From NCBI RefSeq assembly GCF_000430645.1, contig NZ_KE387185.1, forward strand, positions 1,461,780 through 1,525,779: DNA of 64,000 bases, written 5' to 3'. A program made the position numbers and the translations under genes. This DNA comes from Aquimarina latercula DSM 2041. GTDB lineage: Bacteria; Bacteroidota; Bacteroidia; Flavobacteriales; Flavobacteriaceae. Shown here in pieces: positions 7,817 to 16,663 of the stretch. Position 1 is the stretch's first letter, and every line of letters starts with the position of its first letter. Under the pieces are notes generated by a model, which saw nothing but the letters and a program-made list of their open reading frames with translations, did not search any database and was not told where the DNA came from.

Positions 7817-7850
7817 ATTGATAATAACCTGACACCTGATCCAACCGGAA

Positions 7851-8456
7851 ATGTTAAAAAAACTATTGAAAATAATACTTGTTTTGATAATCCTTGTAGG
7901 GATTGGTGCAGGGTATCTTTATTTTAGATTACATAATAATATAGATAATGTTTTAGAAGCTGAAGATGATTGGAGAAGCGAGGTTTTAGAATTTCCATTG
8001 ATATTTGCTGGAGATTTAGAGTACAATGGAGAAGAACATATACGATTTGCACCAGGTTGGGGAGATACCAATAGTGAAGATTATTTTTCATATGTTTTTT
8101 TATGGGTTTTAGAAGAAGATCCAAAATTGAATGCTACGGAACTAGAAAACATTATGGATGTCTATTTTGACGGACTTATGAATACAGGTGCCATCACCAA
8201 TTTTAGTTTTTTTAAAAATATTCCAGAAACCCAGTCTTCAATACGGCAATTAAATGATCATATGTATAGAGGTTCTATAAAAATGTATGATGAGTTTTTT
8301 GCTAAAGATATGACTACCTTAAATGCTGATATCCAATATGAATATTGTACTACTAGAAAACAACATTTTGTATGGTTTTATTTATCACCAAAAGATATGG
8401 ATCATCTAATTTGGAAACAACTTAAAGAAGTTCAATTAAGTATTAACTGTAGATAA
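7851..8456 (+). CDS. membrane-anchored protein of unknown function
   Basis: 201 residues. One N-terminal hydrophobic segment (about 7-26, ILVLIILVGIGAGYLYF) after two lysines would act as an uncleaved anchor or signal; the remaining 170 residues, rich in aromatic and acidic residues, would face the periplasm. No catalytic motif is evident and I do not recognise a family. It begins 34 bases after the second DinB-like gene and could be the last gene of that small operon. Start ATG at 7851 is preferred because it places the KKLLK charge just before the membrane segment. Confidence 0.65.
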   Translation: MLKKLLKIILVLIILVGIGAGYLYFRLHNNIDNVLEAEDDWRSEVLEFPLIFAGDLEYNGEEHIRFAPGWGDTNSEDYFSYVFLWVLEEDPKLNATELENIMDVYFDGLMNTGAITNFSFFKNIPETQSSIRQLNDHMYRGSIKMYDEFFAKDMTTLNADIQYEYCTTRKQHFVWFYLSPKDMDHLIWKQLKEVQLSINCR

Positions 8457-8508
8457 TAATTAGTTTGTATGAAGATGCATTTTTACAAAACATAATAATT
8501 ACAAATAC

Positions 8509-9105
8509 GTGAATTCAGAAAAAGAGTTAAAAAAATATTATGAATCATATCTCGAAACATTTCCTGACTTAAACTCAGAAGAATTAGAGTTTTTAGAATC
8601 ATACCTTACAATAGAAACGTATGAAAAGAAAGAATTTCTTTTTAAAAGCGGAGAAGTTCAAAAAGAAGTTGGATTTGTGTGCAAAGGTCTTTTAAGACGT
8701 TATTATATTAACGAAAAAGGAAATAAGATAACTACTGGTTTCGTAAGTGAAAATAATTATGCAACAGATTATCCTGCTTTTATTAGGCAAATACCGTCTA
8801 AGTATTTTATTGAATGCCTTGAACCATCAGTAATTATAAAGTTACCATATAATAAAATTCAAGAAGGGTATAAAAAGTATAAGACAAGTGAAATGTATGG
8901 AAGGCTAATCGCAGAATATGTATTGACCTTTCAGACAGATAGAGTAGAAAGCTTTTTATTCAAAAATGCTGAAGAAAGATATTTAGATTTTATAGAACAC
9001 AATAAAGATATTATCAATAGGATAAGCTTATCTCATTTATCTACCTATTTAGGGATTGAACGTCAATCATTAAGCAGAATTAGAAGTAAAATTGCGAAAA
9101 GATAG
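8509..9105 (+). CDS. Crp/Fnr family transcriptional regulator, GTG start
   Basis: 198 residues beginning with GTG at 8509. The N-terminal half (about 25-120) is a cyclic-nucleotide-binding-like jelly roll (FLFKSGEVQKEVGFVCKGLLRRYY) of the type common in Bacteroidota, where the cAMP-contact residues are usually not conserved. The C-terminal part (about 150-197) ends in a helix-turn-helix ISLSHLSTYLGIERQSLSRIRS. The C-terminal wing is short compared with classical Crp. No iron-sulfur cysteines are present. It lies 75 bases before the M20 amidohydrolase and could regulate it. The ligand and targets cannot be read. Confidence 0.8.
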   Translation: MNSEKELKKYYESYLETFPDLNSEELEFLESYLTIETYEKKEFLFKSGEVQKEVGFVCKGLLRRYYINEKGNKITTGFVSENNYATDYPAFIRQIPSKYFIECLEPSVIIKLPYNKIQEGYKKYKTSEMYGRLIAEYVLTFQTDRVESFLFKNAEERYLDFIEHNKDIINRISLSHLSTYLGIERQSLSRIRSKIAKR

Positions 9106-9112
9106 TTTTTGT

Positions 9113-9122
9113 CACATATGTG
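9113..9122. repeat. 10-bp palindrome between the Crp/Fnr gene and the M20 gene
   Basis: CACATATGTG is a perfect palindrome 8 bases after the regulator stop codon and 58 bases before the M20 start. It could be an operator half or core, but it does not match the Crp consensus TGTGA-N6-TCACA and may be chance. Confidence 0.25.
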
Positions 9123-9180
9123 TCAGGTACATCATTTAATTATATCTCATTTTTACATTATAATCTTAAACACAGTAAAA

Positions 9181-10482
9181 ATGATTTGTTACAAAGCAGT
9201 ATTGAATATAACATTCCTTATAGTATTTCTTTTTTGTGGATTGGTAGCTTTTGGACAAGAAGTATCAATTACATCTTCTATCCATAAAGGCATACAACAA
9301 CGAACAGATGATATTTTTGATAGTCTTGTGAAAATTCGTAGAGATTTTCATATGAATCCTGAAGTCTCGGAACAGGAAAAAAGAACAGCGCAGAAAATCA
9401 AAGAATATTTACTTTCTATAGGGTTAGAAGTTAAAACTGATATTGGAGGAAATGGTGTAGTTGGTGTTTTAAAGGGAGCTAAAGAAGGAAAGAAAATAGC
9501 TTGGAGAGCTGATATTGATGCAATGCCTTCAGAAATACCTGATGTGGTAGATTTTAAATCTAAGACAGAAGGTGTACGCCATATATGTGGGCATGATGTA
9601 CACACTACAATTGCATTAGGAATTGCTAACGTATTAGCAAGCCAAAAAGAACAATTAGAAGGAACAGTTTATTTTATTTTTCAACCCTCAGAAGAGAATT
9701 ATAAAGGAGCTCAAGCAATGATAAAAGATGGTTTGTTTGATCTGATCAAACCAGATGAGATATATGGAGCGCATATTGCACCATTGCCGGCAACAATGAT
9801 TTCCACTAAGCCAGAATGGTTATTTGCTGATTATAAAATGATAGAAGTGGTGTATATGAACTCAACTGATGATGATGCAATGATTGAGTATACCAAAACA
9901 TTGCTTAAAAGTTTTCAGAATGTTAAATCAGGTAGTGAATTTTTTGATCCGCAAAGTTTATTAAGCCCAACTATCGGCTTAGCAAATCCCAATACTATTT
10001 TTAAAGATTATACAACGGTAAGTGATAATTTCAGTGTTAAAGAAATAAGTGATTTAATATCAATTAAAACGTATGTGGGCTCTAGTATTTTTAATGAATT
10101 AGATAAGATTTTACCTCTAGTGCAGCAGAAAATCAAGTCATCAAAATATAAAACGAAGTTGATAAATGTATCGTATTCTGGAGACCGTGCAAACCTAATG
10201 AATGATAAAAAGTTAACTAATGAGGTTATGAATTCTATTTCTAAACTTTATGGTCAACAAAATGTAATTCGATTATATGGAGAAATGCCAGATGGAAGAG
10301 GTGATGATTTTGCGTATTTTCAAGAACGAGTACCTGGAGTATATTTTTTCTTAGGAGGGTCTAATTTTGAAAAAGGAATTATCTCGATGCCTCATGCTCC
10401 AAATTTTGCAATTGATGAGAGCTGTATTAAAACAGGAGTAAATTATTTTTCATCAATGATTGTAGAAAGATTATATGATTAA
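9181..10482 (+). CDS. secreted M20-family amidohydrolase/peptidase
   Basis: 433 residues from ATG 9181; a longer reading frame opens with TTG at 9109 but the ATG gives a clean signal peptide (NITFLIVFLFCGLVAFGQ, cut after about residue 22). The mature protein has the M20D amidohydrolase landmarks: RRDFHMNPEVSEQE near the start, AWRADIDAMP, the metal site CGHDVHTT (about residue 138), QPSEENYKGAQAMI (about 163) and a late PHAPNFAIDE. This family hydrolyses amide bonds of N-acyl amino acids or small peptides with a binuclear metal centre; the substrate here is not readable. A periplasmic or surface location is unusual compared with cytoplasmic relatives but common in Bacteroidota. The middle dimerisation domain is divergent. 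Confidence 0.83.
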   Translation: MICYKAVLNITFLIVFLFCGLVAFGQEVSITSSIHKGIQQRTDDIFDSLVKIRRDFHMNPEVSEQEKRTAQKIKEYLLSIGLEVKTDIGGNGVVGVLKGAKEGKKIAWRADIDAMPSEIPDVVDFKSKTEGVRHICGHDVHTTIALGIANVLASQKEQLEGTVYFIFQPSEENYKGAQAMIKDGLFDLIKPDEIYGAHIAPLPATMISTKPEWLFADYKMIEVVYMNSTDDDAMIEYTKTLLKSFQNVKSGSEFFDPQSLLSPTIGLANPNTIFKDYTTVSDNFSVKEISDLISIKTYVGSSIFNELDKILPLVQQKIKSSKYKTKLINVSYSGDRANLMNDKKLTNEVMNSISKLYGQQNVIRLYGEMPDGRGDDFAYFQERVPGVYFFLGGSNFEKGIISMPHAPNFAIDESCIKTGVNYFSSMIVERLYD

Positions 10483-10551
10483 TTTGTTAGAATTAAGTGA
10501 AGGTTTTTGCTATTATGAATAAAACCTAAAAAAAACAATTAAACTACCTCA

Positions 10552-11001
10552 ATGATACGACCCTATAAATTGAAGGATAAAAAAGAATTAATTGATGTTT
10601 TTAAGCAAAATATACCAACATATTTTGACCTCAAAGAGGTAAAAGATTTTCAAGATTACTTACAAAAGTATAGTGCCTATTATTATACAATCTTTTATAA
10701 AAAGAAAATAGTAGGAGGAGTAGGATGTTATTTAGAGGGTAAAAATAGAATAGGTAGAATAACATGGATATTTTTTCATCCAAAATATACTGGATTGGGA
10801 TTAGGAAAAAAAGCAATAGAGCATTCATTATCTATCTTGAAATTAAGTTCGGAATTAGAAAAAGTAGTAGTAACTACATCTCAACTCGCGTATAAATTTT
10901 TTGAGAAGTTTGGATTTGTATTGGATAAAATAGAGAAAGATTATTGGGGACTAGGATTGGATCTGTATCTAATGGAACTATCGTTTAACAATAATTCTTA
11001 A
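10552..11001 (+). CDS. GNAT family N-acetyltransferase
   Basis: 149 residues with the GNAT fold: MIRPYKLKDKKELIDVF at the start, the beta strand GGVGCYLEG, IFFHPKYTGLGLGKKAIEHS (about 81-100) holding the acetyl-CoA pyrophosphate loop (Q/R-x2-G-x-G/A, here TGLGLG) and a C-terminal AYKFFEKFGFVLDKIEKDYWG. It would transfer an acetyl group from acetyl-CoA to an amine; the acceptor is unknown. Cytoplasmic. Spaced 69 bases from the M20 gene and 118 bases from the next gene, so it may be a single-gene unit. Confidence 0.85.
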   Translation: MIRPYKLKDKKELIDVFKQNIPTYFDLKEVKDFQDYLQKYSAYYYTIFYKKKIVGGVGCYLEGKNRIGRITWIFFHPKYTGLGLGKKAIEHSLSILKLSSELEKVVVTTSQLAYKFFEKFGFVLDKIEKDYWGLGLDLYLMELSFNNNS

Positions 11002-11119
11002 GTGATTAAAAGTATCAAAATTTATAATTGATTCTTTGTGGGATTGCAGGGCAGATACAGTATCTTTATCATAAGGTTTTAAAAATAGATGTCCAAGAAA
11101 TTTTTTTTTCATTCACACA

Positions 11120-13393
11120 ATGATAGATAAACTCTTAGAAGCTGAATTTTCTTTTAATCAGCCCGAAGTTAAAACGTTGAATGGCTACGATAACGTCAAT
11201 TATATAGTCAAGAATAATTCCACGAAATATATTTTTAAAACATATTCTTATGATAAAGAATTGTTTTCTATTCTTCAAGCAGAAAATGAATTACTTCTTC
11301 ATCTTAAGGGTAAAGATGTAGATATGTTTCCTGACCCTATTCCGTTTACGGATGGTACTTTTATAAAAGTAATAGAGGTTGATGGGGTTAAAACTATTTG
11401 CCGGATGCTTTCGTTTCTAGATGGAAAGTTTTTAGGTGATGTTGAAGCTACAGAAGAACTATTTTATAGTTTAGGAAATTTTCTTGCTGAAATGAATCTT
11501 AAGTTTCAAAAATTTGATAGTTATGTCCTAAAAGCTAGACAATGGGAGTGGGATATTCAGTATGCGCACTTGAACAAGAAATATCTAAATGATATCGTTG
11601 ATCCGCATAATCGAAATGTAGTTCGTTATTTTTTTCAACAATTTGAAGAAAACGTAATTCCGTTACTACCAGAATTAAGAAAGCAGGTAATACATAATGA
11701 TGCAAATGAATGGAATATCCTAACGGAAAAAGGAAAAGTTTCAGCAGTTATTGATTTTGGTGATTTGGCATATTCACAACTAATAAATGAATTGGCAATT
11801 GCAATTACTTATGCGTGTTATGATAAAGAAAATCCTTTGGATTGGATGCCTTTTATTTTAAAGGGATATCATAGCGTTTTTCCTTTAAAAGATAAAGAAA
11901 TAAAAGCGCTGTATTATCTTATTGCTACTAGACTTTGTACTAGTGTATGTAACTCTGCGCATTCCCGAAAAATAAATCCAGAGAATATATATGCTACTGT
12001 AAGCGAAAAGTATGCTTGGCAAATGTTATATAAATGGATAAGAATTAATCCTATTAAGGCGGAGAATGTTTTTAGAAAAGCAATAGGTCTTTTACCTATT
12101 GAAAAACCCTTAACTACAGAAGAACAAGTAAAAAGAAGGTATGCCAATATAAGTCCTATCGTCAGTTTAAGTTATGAAGAACCTATCTCGATGAGTCGTT
12201 CCGCTTTTCAGTATATGTATGATACCGATGGGAATACCTTTTTGGATGCATATAATAATATTCCACATGTTGGACATTCACACCCAAGCGTAGTGCAAGC
12301 AGGACAGAAACAAATGGCGAGATTGAATACCAATACGAGGTATTTATATGATTTGCTACCTACTTATGCCGAAAAGTTATTGTCAAAATTTCCGGATTCA
12401 CTTACTAAAGTATTTTTTGTAAACTCAGGAAGTGCAGCTAGTGATTTAGCAATGCGAATGGTATATGCTCATACGGGATATAAAAAAACAATGGTTATGG
12501 AACATGGGTATCACGGTAATACGCAGATTTCTATTGATATAAGTGATTATAAATTTAATAACCCAAAAGGTCAAGGACAGAAAGGAAATATTCTAAAAAC
12601 TCCAATTCCTGATACGTATAGAGGGAAATATACTGGACAAAATGCAGGTGAGTTATATGCAGAAGATGCAGTGAAACAAATAGAAAATTCTAGTACTCCG
12701 ATTGGGGCTTTTATAACAGAACCAGTTGTGGGGTGCGGAGGACAAGTACCTCTTGCTGCTGGATATCTAAAAAAAGTATATCCAGCAATTAGAAAACAAG
12801 GAGGAGTTTGTGTCAGTGATGAGGTGCAGACAGGTTTTGGACGTTTAGGAGACTATTTCTGGGGATATGAGTCACAGGATGTTGTTCCTGATATGGTGAT
12901 TGTCGGTAAACCCATAGCTAATGGTCATCCAATGGGAGCGGTGATAACAACCAATGAAATAGCGGAATCTTTTAGCAAAGGAGTAGAGTTTTTTAGTTCT
13001 TTTGGGGGGAATCCTGTTTCTTGTGCAATTGGATTATCAGTCTTAGATGTTATAGAAGAAGAGAAATTACAGCATAATGCTAAACAAGTAGGAGATTACT
13101 ATAAATTTCTACTATGCGAACTTCAAAATAAATATGATTGCATTGGAGATGTAAGAGGGTCAGGATTGTTTTTAGGTATAGAAATTATAAAAGCAGAAAA
13201 TAGCGAAACGAATAAGACATTAGCACATCATATTAAGAACGAACTGCGAAATAAGTTTATACTAATTAGTACAGATGGACCAGATGATAGTGTCTTGAAA
13301 ACGAAACCTCCTTTGTGTTTTACTAAAGAAAATGCAAAAGAAGTAGTAGATACTATCGATGAAATATTAGAAAGGTATTATGATAAAAATTAG
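11120..13393 (+). CDS. aminoglycoside phosphotransferase-like kinase fused to class III aminotransferase
   Basis: 757 residues in two enzymes. Residues about 1-300 are an APH/choline-kinase-like domain with the catalytic loop HNDANEWNIL (about 193-202) and the metal-binding DFGD (about 213-216). Residues about 335-757 are a class III PLP-dependent aminotransferase: NNIPHVGHSHP, FVNSGSAASDLAMR, HGYHGNT, DEVQTGFGRLG and the PLP lysine in VGKPIANGHPMG (about 597). The fusion resembles that of Bacteroidota and proteobacterial proteins related to ethanolamine-phosphate phospho-lyase (AGXT2-like), where a kinase makes a phospho-amine that the PLP domain then cleaves. That pairing of reactions is inference here. 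A third peptidase-like domain seen in some homologues is absent. The modA start lies 3 bases downstream. Confidence 0.85.
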   Translation: MIDKLLEAEFSFNQPEVKTLNGYDNVNYIVKNNSTKYIFKTYSYDKELFSILQAENELLLHLKGKDVDMFPDPIPFTDGTFIKVIEVDGVKTICRMLSFLDGKFLGDVEATEELFYSLGNFLAEMNLKFQKFDSYVLKARQWEWDIQYAHLNKKYLNDIVDPHNRNVVRYFFQQFEENVIPLLPELRKQVIHNDANEWNILTEKGKVSAVIDFGDLAYSQLINELAIAITYACYDKENPLDWMPFILKGYHSVFPLKDKEIKALYYLIATRLCTSVCNSAHSRKINPENIYATVSEKYAWQMLYKWIRINPIKAENVFRKAIGLLPIEKPLTTEEQVKRRYANISPIVSLSYEEPISMSRSAFQYMYDTDGNTFLDAYNNIPHVGHSHPSVVQAGQKQMARLNTNTRYLYDLLPTYAEKLLSKFPDSLTKVFFVNSGSAASDLAMRMVYAHTGYKKTMVMEHGYHGNTQISIDISDYKFNNPKGQGQKGNILKTPIPDTYRGKYTGQNAGELYAEDAVKQIENSSTPIGAFITEPVVGCGGQVPLAAGYLKKVYPAIRKQGGVCVSDEVQTGFGRLGDYFWGYESQDVVPDMVIVGKPIANGHPMGAVITTNEIAESFSKGVEFFSSFGGNPVSCAIGLSVLDVIEEEKLQHNAKQVGDYYKFLLCELQNKYDCIGDVRGSGLFLGIEIIKAENSETNKTLAHHIKNELRNKFILISTDGPDDSVLKTKPPLCFTKENAKEVVDTIDEILERYYDKN

Positions 13394-13396
13394 AAA

Positions 13397-14182
13397 GTGC
13401 TAAAAGTTATTTTTATAGAATTTCAGAATTTTAAGTTTAAAGTTTTTGTAATTATTCTTTTGATTGTAAGCGGATGTAAACAACCAAAAAAAAATGTGAT
13501 TACAATTGCTGCTGCGGCTAATATGCAATATGCAATTGAGGAGATTTCTAATGCATTTACAGAAAAAACAGGAGTACTTTGTGAATTAGTAATTAGTTCT
13601 TCAGGAAAATTGACAGCGCAAATAATAGAAGGCGCTCCCTATGATATTTTTGTTTCTGCAAATATGAAATACCCAAATGAAATTTATGAGAATAAATTAG
13701 CCCTTGAAGCTCCCAAAGTTTATGCCCATGGACAATTAGTGTTATGGTCTATGGATCAAGAATTAGTACCTTCATTGGAGATGTTAACTGATAGCCGTGT
13801 TGTTCACATTGCCATAGCAAACCCTAGAACAGCACCATATGGTCAATCCGCGGTAGAGGTGCTAAACAAAAATAACATATATGATGCTGTAGCAGACAAA
13901 TTGGTTTATGGAGAAAGTATTTCTCAAACGAACCAATTTATTATTTCTAAATCTTCCGAAATTGGTTTTACCGCAATGTCGGTAGTGTTATCTAAAAAGA
14001 TAAAAGATAAAGGTCGATGGATTCCTATTGATAAAAAAGAGTACACTCCAATCGAACAAGGAGTCGTTTTGATTAAAAGAGAAATTCAAGATTCTACAAA
14101 CAGTAGAAAATTTTATGAGTTTCTTTTTTCTAAAGATGCTAGAGAAATACTAGAAGATTTCGGATATTTAGTAGCTGAATAA
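13397..14182 (+). CDS. modA: molybdate ABC transporter substrate-binding lipoprotein ModA, GTG start
   Basis: 261 residues; GTG at 13397, three bases after the preceding stop. The N-terminus is a lipoprotein signal ending in the lipobox IVSGC (cysteine at about residue 30), so the protein is membrane-anchored. It carries ModA landmarks: AAAANMQYAIEEI, SSSGKLTAQIIEGAPYDIFVSAN and IANPRTAPYGQSAVEVL, with the oxyanion-contacting serines and the AP-YG loop. It captures molybdate (or tungstate) in the periplasm and passes it to ModB/ModC encoded just downstream. The lipidated form is typical of Gram-positives and Bacteroidota. The next gene starts at its stop codon (1-base overlap). Confidence 0.88.
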   Translation: MLKVIFIEFQNFKFKVFVIILLIVSGCKQPKKNVITIAAAANMQYAIEEISNAFTEKTGVLCELVISSSGKLTAQIIEGAPYDIFVSANMKYPNEIYENKLALEAPKVYAHGQLVLWSMDQELVPSLEMLTDSRVVHIAIANPRTAPYGQSAVEVLNKNNIYDAVADKLVYGESISQTNQFIISKSSEIGFTAMSVVLSKKIKDKGRWIPIDKKEYTPIEQGVVLIKREIQDSTNSRKFYEFLFSKDAREILEDFGYLVAE

Positions 14183-14583
14183 TGAATGTTTTCTCGGGGC
14201 ATATATCAGATATACAGGTAAGCAAAAATTTATCGATGGTTTCTATTGAAATAAATGAGCATACAAAGCTCAAAACTATTTTAGTTGAAACTCCTGATAC
14301 TGCTTCTTATCTGCACAAAGGGAACTCAGTAAAGTTATTGTTTAAAGAAACCGAAGTAATCATTAGTAAAGATGATTCATCTTTAATTAGCATTCAAAAT
14401 AAAATTCCCGCGACAATAAAAAAGTGTGACAGTGGAGTTTTATTAAGTAAGATAGTTTTACATACAGCAATAGGAGATATTGTCGCCATAATTACTACAG
14501 AAATTTTAAATGAACTCGAGTTGAAAGAAAATTTAGCAGTAATTGTGATGATTAAGGCAAACGAAATAATGCTTTCTAAATGA
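14182..14583 (+). CDS. stand-alone TOBE/Mop-domain protein (probable molybdate binding)
   Basis: 133 residues, soluble, mostly beta. Two similar halves of about 65 residues can be seen: the first opens FSGHISDIQVSKNLSMVSIEI, the second opens IPATIKKCDSGVLLSKIVLHT. Each looks like a TOBE/Mop unit, the small beta barrel that binds molybdate in ModC, ModE and molbindins; I assign it by this pattern and by its place between modA and modB. It has no DNA-binding or ATPase domain. It may buffer molybdate in the cytoplasm or modulate the transporter. Its stop overlaps the modB start by 4 bases (ATGA), so it is translationally coupled. Confidence 0.7.
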   Translation: MNVFSGHISDIQVSKNLSMVSIEINEHTKLKTILVETPDTASYLHKGNSVKLLFKETEVIISKDDSSLISIQNKIPATIKKCDSGVLLSKIVLHTAIGDIVAIITTEILNELELKENLAVIVMIKANEIMLSK

Positions 14584-15254
14584 TAGATTGGGCACCAATC
14601 ATACTAACTACTAAACTTGCATTAGTAACGACAGTTGTTTTGCTAGTAATTTCAATTCCATTGGCCTATTGGTTAGCATATTCTAAATCAAGGATTAAAC
14701 CGATTGTAGAAACTCTAGTAAGTATGCCGTTGGTATTGCCGCCGACTGTATTAGGGTTTTATCTATTAATGGTATTTAGTCCGGGAAACAGTTTTGGTAG
14801 TTGGCTACAAGATGTTTTTGGAATTCGATTAATTTTTTCATTTTCAGGATTAGTGATAGGATCAGTTATTTATAGCCTTCCTTTTATGGTTGGACCTATT
14901 CAATCTGGTTTATCTGGTTTACCTAGTTCTCTACAGGAGGCTTCCTATGTGTTAGGTAAATCTAAAATGAAAACACTTATTAGTGTTTTATTACCAAATA
15001 TAAAACCTTCTATATTAACAGGGATTGTATTGGCTTTTGCTCATACTGTTGGTGAATTTGGGGTTGTTCTAATGATTGGGGGTAATATTCCTGATAAAAC
15101 GAAAGTGGTTTCAATAGCAATATATGACGAAGTTGAAGCATTAAATTATAGCGGTGCAAATATGTATTCATTGCTATTGTTTATAGTAACCTTTGTGATT
15201 TTATTATTGGTGTATTTAATTAACGGAGGATATTTAAAACGGTTTTGGAAATGA
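14580..15254 (+). CDS. modB: molybdate ABC transporter permease ModB
   Basis: 224 residues with five to six membrane helices (first at about 10-32, last at about 195-215). The EAA-type coupling motif is seen as LQEASYVLGKSKMKTLISVLLPNIKPSILTG (only parts quoted: EASYVLG, then VLLPNIKPS), about residues 119-140. The MPLVLPPTVLGFYLL stretch (about 49-63) is characteristic of ModB/CysT-type permeases. It forms the inner-membrane channel of the ModABC importer. The start overlaps the TOBE gene stop and its own stop overlaps the modC ATG in the same ATGA manner, showing a coupled operon. Confidence 0.92.
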   Translation: MIDWAPIILTTKLALVTTVVLLVISIPLAYWLAYSKSRIKPIVETLVSMPLVLPPTVLGFYLLMVFSPGNSFGSWLQDVFGIRLIFSFSGLVIGSVIYSLPFMVGPIQSGLSGLPSSLQEASYVLGKSKMKTLISVLLPNIKPSILTGIVLAFAHTVGEFGVVLMIGGNIPDKTKVVSIAIYDEVEALNYSGANMYSLLLFIVTFVILLLVYLINGGYLKRFWK

Positions 15255-16123
15255 TAGAAGTTACCATTGATAAGAAGCTCCAAACGGCTGAAGGAAATAT
15301 GAAGCTTGATATTCGATTGAGTATAGAGAAAGGGCAATTGGTTACTTTATATGGGGCTTCTGGAGCAGGAAAGACATCAATTCTTAGAATCATCGCTGGG
15401 TTGCTTTCGGCAGATAGTGGACAGATTGTAGTAGACGGTACATATTGGTTAGATGATAATAGAAAGATCAGTTTTAGTCCTCAACAACGTAGAATTGGAT
15501 ATGTTTTTCAAGATTATGCCTTATTTCCAAATATGACAGTGCAAGAAAATCTAGAATTTGCCTTAGGAAAAGGTCAAGACAAAAGTGTTATTGAAGAATT
15601 GATTTCTATAGTAGCTTTGGATAAACTTAAGAATAGAAAACCAAATACGTTATCAGGAGGTCAACAGCAAAGAGTGGCATTGGCTCGGGCATTGGTTCGC
15701 AAACCAAAGGTTTTATTGTTGGATGAACCCTTGTCTGCGCTTGATATAAAAATGCGTAGCAAATTGCAGGATTATATACTAAAAGTACATCGAGAATATG
15801 AGCTAACCACAATTTTGGTAAGTCACGATATTGGAGAAATTATTAAGATGTCTGATAAAGTATATTGTCTTGAAGATGGTAAGATAACTAAAGTAGGAGA
15901 TTCGTTATCCGTTTTTACGGATAATCAACTAAGTGGTAAATATCAGTTTTCAGGAGAAGTGATTAACATAGAATCGGAAGATGTTGTATTCATAGTTACA
16001 GTTCTTATTGGTAATAATGTAGTTAAGGTCATCGCACAGGAATCGGAAATTAGTAGTCTAACTATTGGAGATAAAGTTGTTGTAGCTTCTAAAGCTTTTA
16101 ATCCTGTACTTATAAAAATTTAA
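15251..16123 (+). CDS. modC: molybdate ABC transporter ATP-binding protein ModC
   Basis: 290 residues from ATG 15251, which overlaps the modB stop by 4 bases; a TTG two codons upstream is less likely. ATPase landmarks: Walker A GASGAGKTS (about 36-44), Q-loop YVFQDYALFPNMTVQENL, signature LSGGQQQRVALARAL (about 134-148), Walker B VLLLDEPLSALD (about 155-166) and the H-loop histidine in LVSHDIGE. The last 70 residues form one TOBE-like domain (SGEVINIESEDVVFIVTV onward), as in ModC proteins that sense molybdate. It drives uptake through ModB. Followed after 6 bases by a DUF2867 gene. Confidence 0.93.
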   Translation: MIEVTIDKKLQTAEGNMKLDIRLSIEKGQLVTLYGASGAGKTSILRIIAGLLSADSGQIVVDGTYWLDDNRKISFSPQQRRIGYVFQDYALFPNMTVQENLEFALGKGQDKSVIEELISIVALDKLKNRKPNTLSGGQQQRVALARALVRKPKVLLLDEPLSALDIKMRSKLQDYILKVHREYELTTILVSHDIGEIIKMSDKVYCLEDGKITKVGDSLSVFTDNQLSGKYQFSGEVINIESEDVVFIVTVLIGNNVVKVIAQESEISSLTIGDKVVVASKAFNPVLIKI

Positions 16124-16129
16124 GAATCT

Positions 16130-16663
16130 ATGAAAGTTGAAAAAGTAAGTTTACCTAAGACTTCATTACTACTTAAAAACAAGTATGATTATTCTGACAG
16201 TTTTAAAAGTGAGTTTACGGATAAAGAGGATGTCGTAGATATCTTAGTAATCACTAAATCCTTTTTTTCTACTTCTCCTAAATGGATTGAAAAACTATTT
16301 GTGTTAAGAAATCAGATAGTTGCAGTTTTTGGACTTAAAACTGGAGATAGCCTGGATAAGAGAAAAGAAACATTAAATAATTTTAAAGGAGAGATCGGAG
16401 ATAAAATAGGGATTTTTAAAGTATTTGATAAATCGGAGAATGAAATTATTCTGGGAGAAGACGATACGCATCTTAATTTTAGAGTTTCTCTACTCTTAAA
16501 TTCAAAACCTAATTCGAGTAAAAATCTTACTATTTCGACAATTGTAAATTTTAATAATTGGTTTGGGAAATTGTATTTTTTACCTGTAAAACCATTTCAT
16601 AAACTCATTGTTCCAACCATGCTTAAAAGTACTATTAGAGGATCAATTGCTCCGAGTCAGTAA
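16130..16663 (+). CDS. DUF2867 family protein
   Basis: 177 residues, cytoplasmic, no membrane segments. The C-terminal stretch FGKLYFLPVKPFHKLIVP (about 149-166) and the earlier DTHLNFRVSLLL match DUF2867, a family of unknown function sometimes found fused to nucleoside-diphosphate-sugar epimerases. It starts 6 bases after modC and so belongs to the mod operon, which is not an obvious place for this family; a link with molybdenum enzymes is speculation. Its 3' end overlaps the convergent DUF4230 gene by 29 bases, so the two transcripts would be antisense to each other at their ends. Confidence 0.72.
   Translation: MKVEKVSLPKTSLLLKNKYDYSDSFKSEFTDKEDVVDILVITKSFFSTSPKWIEKLFVLRNQIVAVFGLKTGDSLDKRKETLNNFKGEIGDKIGIFKVFDKSENEIILGEDDTHLNFRVSLLLNSKPNSSKNLTISTIVNFNNWFGKLYFLPVKPFHKLIVPTMLKSTIRGSIAPSQ

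Noticed and set aside
9109..9180. TTG-initiated 24-codon extension of the M20 amidohydrolase
   Set aside because: It would place a hydrophilic and histidine-rich stretch before the signal peptide; ATG 9181 gives a normal export signal.
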